Source of the DNA: Streptomyces monashensis
GTDB taxonomy: Bacteria; Actinomycetota; Actinomycetes; Streptomycetales; Streptomycetaceae
Reading direction: 5' to 3'
Length of the DNA: 64,000 nucleotides
NCBI RefSeq assembly: GCF_001866665.1
Contig: NZ_MLYO01000016.1
Location: 1-64,000, forward strand
In this document: piece after piece, positions 60,401-64,000 of the stretch
Layout: every line of letters starts with the position of its first letter
How positions within the stretch are numbered: position 1 is the stretch's first letter
Translations under genes and position numbers: made by a program
Notes under the pieces: generated by a model
The model's database searches: none
Seen by the model: only the letters and a program-made list of their open reading frames with translations
Told to the model about the DNA's origin: nothing

Positions 60401-63102
60401 GCGGCGAGGAGAACCTGCACGCCACCGCCGTCGTCGCCGCCGACCCCGAACCCCTCGTACCGGTCTCGGAGTTGGCCGAGCTGGACGCCACGCTGGCGCC
60501 GGCCGGGCAGCAGATCGACGACGAGGACATCTACACCGACCTCGCCTCCGTCGGCCGCCCCCAGGGCCCCCGCATGCGGCTGCTGCTGCGCGCCGCCCGG
60601 CACGGCGACGGACTGGTCACCGGCGAGCTCACCGGCCGTGACGCCACCGCCGTCGAGCATGTGCCCGCCGAACTGCTGGAGGCCGCCGTGCAGGCGCTGG
60701 TGGTCCTCGACCCCGAGGGCCCGGTGTTCGTGCCGCGCGAGATCGCGGCCGTACGGCACTTCCGCAAGCCGCGCGGCGAGAACCTGCGCGTCCTCGCCCG
60801 GATGCGCGGCGAACAGGACCGGCGCCTCGCGGACGTGCTGCTGCTGGAGAACGGCGACCCGGTCGCCGAGCTGCTCGGCGTGCGCATGGCCCGCCCCGAG
60901 GGCCGCACCGGCCGCCGCCAGTTCCTGCACCGCCCCGACTGGGTGCGCCGCGCCCTGCCCGCCGCCGCGCAGCACGCCCCGGCCCGGCACGTCGTCCTGC
61001 TCGATCCCTCCGCCGCGCGCGCCGCCGAACTGGCCGCCGAACCCGGTCTGAAGGTCACCTGGCTGACCGACCTCACCGACCTCAAAGCGGCCCTGGAGGA
61101 CCCGACCGTCACCGACGTCTGCCGGCTGTGGCGGCAGCGCCCGGAGCCCATGTCCGCCGACCGGCTGCGCGCCGAGTGCGAGGACAACTACCGCGAACTC
61201 CTCGCCCTGACCGGCGCGTTGGAGGCCGCGGCCCGGCCGCCCCGGCTCTGGCTGGTCACCGAGGGCGCCCAGTGGCTGCCCGGCGACCCGGCCGGCGACG
61301 GCGGACACCTCGGCGCCGCCACCCTGTGGGGCTTCGGCCGAGTGCTGCTCACCGAGTACCCGCAGTACCGGGCCACCCTCGTCGACCTCGCCCCGGGCAG
61401 CGGCCTCGCCCCGCTCGCCGAGGAGTGGCGGGCCGAGCCGCCCGGCGAGTTCCAGGTCGCGTACCGCCCCGGCCGCCGCTATGTGCGCCGGCTGCTCGCC
61501 GGTGACTCCACCCTCACCTGGAGCGGAAGCTTCGAACTGCGCGCCGCCGACTCCGGCGACCTCTCCGACCTGACCCTCGCACCGGTCACCGACCGGGCCC
61601 CGGGGGACGGCGAGGTCCAGGTCCGGGTGCAGCTGGTCGGCCTGACCGCCGAGGACGCCCGCGCCGCGCTCGACACCGGCCGCGCCGAGCGCGCCGAGGA
61701 GAGCCCGGGCGAGGAGGAACCCCCGCCGCTGCTCGGCCAGTTGGCACACGGCACGGTCCTCGACGCGGCCGACGGCACCGGGTTCGCACCGGGCGACGAG
61801 GTCCTCGTGCGGTACGACGGCACCTTCCGCTCCACGCTCACCGTGCCCGCCCCCGCCGTCGTGCACGCCACCGGCGCCGACGCCACCGCGCCCCGCTTCC
61901 GCCTCGACGAGACCGGCGAGGCCCTGCGCACCGCCCTGTCCGACCCGGCCGGTCGCACCTGGGTGGCCCTGCCCGAGGACCCGGCGCAGGACCGGCGGGA
62001 CGCGGTCGAGGACGGCCCGGGCGGACTGCGCCCCGACCGCACCTACCTCGTCACCGGCGGCCTCGGCGGCCTCGGCCTGGTCACCGCCCGCAAGCTGGCC
62101 GCGCTCGGCGCCCGGCACCTCACCCTGGTCAGCCGCGGCGGCCGGGCCACCGAGGAGGCCGGCGAACTCCTCGCCGACGTCGCCGCCGACGCCGAGATCG
62201 ACGTCGTACGCGCCGACGTCTCCCGCCCCGAGGACGTACGGCGACTCGTCCGGCACCTCGCGGCCGGGCCGTACCCGCTCGGCGGGATCGTGCACGCCGC
62301 CGGCTCCTACGACAAGAAACTGATCTCCGAGCTGACCTGGGAGTCGATCGACGCCCAGCTCGCCGCGAAGGCCTACGGCGGCTGGCTGCTGCACGAGGCC
62401 GCCGAGGAGTCCTTCCCGGAGCTGGAGTTCTTCGTCACCTACTCCTCCATCGCCTCCGTCCTCGGCGGCGCCACCCAGGGCCACTACGCCGCCGCCAGCG
62501 CCGCCCTCGACGCGCTCGCCGAGTGGCGCGCCCGGCGCGGGGTGCCGGGACTCTCGGTCAACTGGGGCGCCTGGGCCCGGGTCGGCATGTCGGCCCGGCT
62601 GGAGGAGCACCTCAGCGAGGAGATCGAACGCAGCGGCGTCCGCTTCTTCTCCCCGACCCGCGCCCTGGACACCCTCGCCCGGCTGTGGGGACGCCCGCGC
62701 ACCCAGCGGATCGTCGGCGAGTTCGACTGGGACCGCTACGTCCGCGGCAGCGTCACCGGCGACCTGTTCTACGACCGGCTCGCCCGGCGCACCACCGACG
62801 AGGACGGCACCGGCCTCGACCTGCGGGCCCTCGCCGCGCTGCCCGAGGCCGAACGCCTCGCCGCCGTCACCTGCGCCGTGCGCGAGCGGGTCGCCGTCGT
62901 GCTGCACCTGGAGGAGGCCGACGAACTGGACGTGGCGTGCGAATTCGTCTCGCTGGGCCTGGACTCCCTGATGGCCCAGCAGGTCAAGGCCGCGCTGGAG
63001 CAGGCGTTCCGGCTGCCCCTGCCGGCCTCCCTCACCCATGACCACCCCACGGTCCGCGCGCTCGCCCGCTTCCTCGACGGGCAGCTCGCCCCGGCAGCGT
63101 GA
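57403..63102 (+). CDS. Type I polyketide synthase, KS-AT-DH(degenerate)-ER(remnant)-KR-ACP
   Basis: An 1899-residue single-module PKS. KS (about 11-430): VDTACSSS with Cys183, EAHGTGTPLGDP, NLGHMEPASG. AT (535-850): GHSIGE with Ser626 and HAFH (725-728), predicting malonyl-CoA. A DH-like region (885-1180) has Leu928 where the catalytic His should be, and Glu for the usual Asp, so it looks dead. ER is reduced to a GroES-like fragment (1376-1500) without the nucleotide-binding half. KR is intact (TGGLGGLG from 1551, Tyr1695). ACP has Ser1855. Codon 580 is TTA. GAGGAG precedes the ATG. The module may be iterative and would leave a beta-hydroxyl unless trans enzymes act. Confidence 0.93.
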   Translation: MPRTETEQAPEPVAIVGIGLRFPGGSGSPDEFDAFLRDGGSGIGPIPRDRWDVDAFTPQGPDDKGKIIASAGGFLDRIDLFDAGFFNISPKEARYMDPQQRLLLETAWQALEHAGIDPAPLRRGNGGVYIGASSIDYALELDSLPYEELDGHLASGITMFPLSGRLSYFLGWRGPSMSVDTACSSSLVALHLAVTALRGGETDIALCGGVNALHHPRIPVMFSNAQMLAPDGRCKTFDESADGYARAEGCGIVVLKRLSDAERDGDRILALVRGTAVGQDGDSAGLTVPNGPAQEKVIRSALDAARLTPGDISYVEAHGTGTPLGDPIEFGAIGDVFVDSHTKDRPVLVGSAKTNLGHMEPASGIVGVIKTVLQLRAGTIYPHINLTTPSGRIPWDLYPLRVPTACEPWEAEVRRAVVNSFGFAGTIGAVVLEQAPEPAPEPAPAAEPAGAAPLFTLSAKNAAALRELAARYRESLDERPEVSVPALCHSANTTRTHHPYRIAAPVADRAALEKLLDRAAEAEHAGPSGIRKTAFLFTGQGSQYAGMGAALYAALPVFRAHVEACDELFAGRLGRSVRALLLGTADDPEAIDRTEYTQPALFTLEYALAQQWLAWGARPNVLIGHSIGEVVAAAVAGLFSLPDAVTLVAARARLMQAVRTEGGMAAVTAPVDEVAPLLEGHDDLALAGINAPDQTVISGATAALEEVVGILTGRGVRVERLKVSHAFHSPLMAEVYDDFRAALDGITFHEPQISIVSNVTGRLARFREIGTPDYWVRHIGEPVRFLDGIRAVAKRGRHAMVEIGPQAGLTALARRGVSVEDHLWLASLRRRDTTTETTLTALADYYAAGLNVSWTGYHTGHPAPARVDLPTYAFQRKRYWLPSVTPRRTAAGGPARHPLLGIEERFASGVREFNAEFTAEELGALADLADGGRTVLPAGAYVDLLLAVQDAVQGHARSAVRELKLLAPLELPAETLTALTTRWRPRHGGGAEVEVFTTVGGEENLHATAVVAADPEPLVPVSELAELDATLAPAGQQIDDEDIYTDLASVGRPQGPRMRLLLRAARHGDGLVTGELTGRDATAVEHVPAELLEAAVQALVVLDPEGPVFVPREIAAVRHFRKPRGENLRVLARMRGEQDRRLADVLLLENGDPVAELLGVRMARPEGRTGRRQFLHRPDWVRRALPAAAQHAPARHVVLLDPSAARAAELAAEPGLKVTWLTDLTDLKAALEDPTVTDVCRLWRQRPEPMSADRLRAECEDNYRELLALTGALEAAARPPRLWLVTEGAQWLPGDPAGDGGHLGAATLWGFGRVLLTEYPQYRATLVDLAPGSGLAPLAEEWRAEPPGEFQVAYRPGRRYVRRLLAGDSTLTWSGSFELRAADSGDLSDLTLAPVTDRAPGDGEVQVRVQLVGLTAEDARAALDTGRAERAEESPGEEEPPPLLGQLAHGTVLDAADGTGFAPGDEVLVRYDGTFRSTLTVPAPAVVHATGADATAPRFRLDETGEALRTALSDPAGRTWVALPEDPAQDRRDAVEDGPGGLRPDRTYLVTGGLGGLGLVTARKLAALGARHLTLVSRGGRATEEAGELLADVAADAEIDVVRADVSRPEDVRRLVRHLAAGPYPLGGIVHAAGSYDKKLISELTWESIDAQLAAKAYGGWLLHEAAEESFPELEFFVTYSSIASVLGGATQGHYAAASAALDALAEWRARRGVPGLSVNWGAWARVGMSARLEEHLSEEIERSGVRFFSPTRALDTLARLWGRPRTQRIVGEFDWDRYVRGSVTGDLFYDRLARRTTDEDGTGLDLRALAALPEAERLAAVTCAVRERVAVVLHLEEADELDVACEFVSLGLDSLMAQQVKAALEQAFRLPLPASLTHDHPTVRALARFLDGQLAPAA

Positions 63103-63125
63103 ACACCAAGGGACGGGACACCACG

Positions 63126-64000
63126 ATGACCGACATACCCAGGGAGCGCTGGACGCTCCACCACTCCTCGCGGGCCCACGCCGGAAGCCGCCCGGACCAC
63201 CCGGCGATCGTCTGCGAGGCCCAGGTCACCACCTACGACAAGTTCCACCGCGACAGCAACCGCGCCGCCCACGCCCTGCACACCAGCGGCATCCGGCGCG
63301 GCGACCGGGTCGCCTACCTGGGCCGCGAGTCCGCGAACTACTACCTCGTCATGATCGCCTGCGCCAAGGCGGGCGCCGTCCTCGTCCCGGTCAACTGGCG
63401 GCTCACGCCGCACGAGGTCGACCACATCCTGCGCGACTCGCGGGCCGCGCTGATCTTCGTGGACGACGAGTTCTGGGACACCGTCGCAGAAGTCCGCCAC
63501 CAACTGCGCGGACTGCGCAGGGTGATCCGCGTCGACGGCACCGACCCCTACGGCGAACCGGCGCGCGGTGCCGGCCTGTCGGCCTGGGCGGCCGACCAGC
63601 CCGAGACCGACCTGACGCCCGGCACCGGCCCGGACGACGCCGTCATCCAGATCTACACGAGCGGTACGACCGGCCTGCCCAAGGGCGCCGTCCTCGCCCA
63701 CCGCAGCTTCTTCACCCTGCCGCACGCGAGCCGCGCCGCGGGCGTCGACTGGATCGACTGGCTGCCCGAGGACGTCGCGCTGATCTCGCTGCCGGGCTTC
63801 GGGGTCGCCGGCATCGGCTGGTTCCTGCACACCTTCAACGCCGGCGGCACCAGCGTGATCATGCCGCAGTTCGACCCGCAGGAAGCGGTCCGCCTCATCC
63901 GCGAGCACCGCGTGACGACCACCTTCGCCGCGCCCGCGATGCTCCAGGCGATGGCGGCCGAACGGGCGGCCGGACCCGAGGCGTTCACCTCGCTGCGCAA
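63126..64000 (+). CDS. AMP-dependent acyl synthetase/ligase (partial, runs off the window)
   Basis: The first 291 codons of an ANL-superfamily ligase. The P-loop IYTSGTTGLPKGAVLAHRS, an N-terminal domain beginning HHSSRAHAGSRPDHPAIVCE and LISLPGFGVAGIGWF are visible; the C-terminal half lies beyond 64000. Fatty acyl-CoA or acyl-ACP (FAAL-type) activation is likely, feeding the PKS or the discrete ACP 23 bp and further upstream. Third gene of the rightward operon, so the cluster clearly continues past the right edge. Confidence 0.9.
   Translation, partial: MTDIPRERWTLHHSSRAHAGSRPDHPAIVCEAQVTTYDKFHRDSNRAAHALHTSGIRRGDRVAYLGRESANYYLVMIACAKAGAVLVPVNWRLTPHEVDHILRDSRAALIFVDDEFWDTVAEVRHQLRGLRRVIRVDGTDPYGEPARGAGLSAWAADQPETDLTPGTGPDDAVIQIYTSGTTGLPKGAVLAHRSFFTLPHASRAAGVDWIDWLPEDVALISLPGFGVAGIGWFLHTFNAGGTSVIMPQFDPQEAVRLIREHRVTTTFAAPAMLQAMAAERAAGPEAFTSLR

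Noticed and set aside
61531..61900. A functional PKS enoylreductase domain
   Set aside because: Only the GroES-like part is visible; the NADPH-binding motif and the rest of the domain are missing before the KR begins.
59140..63045. A very long antisense frame (1301 codons) opposite the PKS gene
   Set aside because: The sense frame encodes complete KS, AT, KR and ACP motifs; the antisense product is Gly/Ala/Arg-rich with no domain.

Overview
The window is high-G+C DNA with strong G/C third-position bias, rare TTA codons, a SARP regulator, DUF5999/DUF6299-type genes, a SepF-like paralogue and an F420-type oxidoreductase. All of this points to a Streptomyces chromosome. Everything here comes from reading the sequence; no database search was run.

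Region 1 (about 1-22.2 kb) looks like ordinary chromosome. It holds a GGCT-fold protein, a secreted protein, a His/Asp-rich zinc exporter, the methylmalonyl-CoA mutase operon (mutA-mutB-meaB), a MarR/YceI divergent pair with a clear paired operator, a multi-pass membrane protein, a SepF-like gene followed by an ATPase and a MazG-like pyrophosphohydrolase, an LLM oxidoreductase, a CbrC-domain protein, a lipoprotein, and the overlapping hen1-pnkp RNA-repair pair.

Region 2 (22.2-27.4 kb) has a decayed NAD-kinase-like pseudogene, then arginine deiminase, ornithine carbamoyltransferase and an amino-acid permease (arginine catabolism without an adjacent carbamate kinase), then a GHKL ATP-binding protein. 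A roughly 40-bp dispersed repeat sits in frame inside both pnkp and the GHKL gene.

Region 3 (27.6-35.5 kb) looks like a CoA-dependent anthranilate (2-aminobenzoate) degradation locus: enoyl-CoA hydratase, a fused flavin monooxygenase/old-yellow-enzyme reductase, a PaaX-family regulator, a 2-aminobenzoate-CoA-ligase-like enzyme, an acyl-CoA dehydrogenase and a RidA-type deaminase. Two of its promoters share the same operator-like palindrome at the same distance from a -10-like element.

Region 4 (about 36.5 kb to the right edge, where it runs out) is the most interesting part: a biosynthetic gene cluster that I interpret as making an aliphatic azoxy compound. It contains counterparts of the valanimycin N-N/azoxy machinery: a VlmA-like aminoacyl-tRNA-dependent transferase, a second seryl-tRNA synthetase (VlmL-like), an acyl-CoA-dehydrogenase-fold N-hydroxylase candidate with its flavin reductase (VlmH/VlmR-like), a small membrane protein (VlmO-like) and a diiron protein (VlmB-like). 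These are joined to chain-building genes: a type I PKS, KAS II, KAS III, two discrete ACPs, an InhA-like enoyl reductase and a desaturase. An ALDH-family enzyme and a class III aminotransferase could convert a thioester to an amine. The genes form three operons: rightward 39.6-44.7 kb, a 12-gene leftward operon 56.9-44.8 kb, and rightward from 57.1 kb. Runs of CTGACNN heptamers at exactly 11-bp spacing lie in front of all three, which is the layout expected of SARP binding sites. Both the SARP gene and the PKS gene carry a TTA codon, suggesting bldA dependence.
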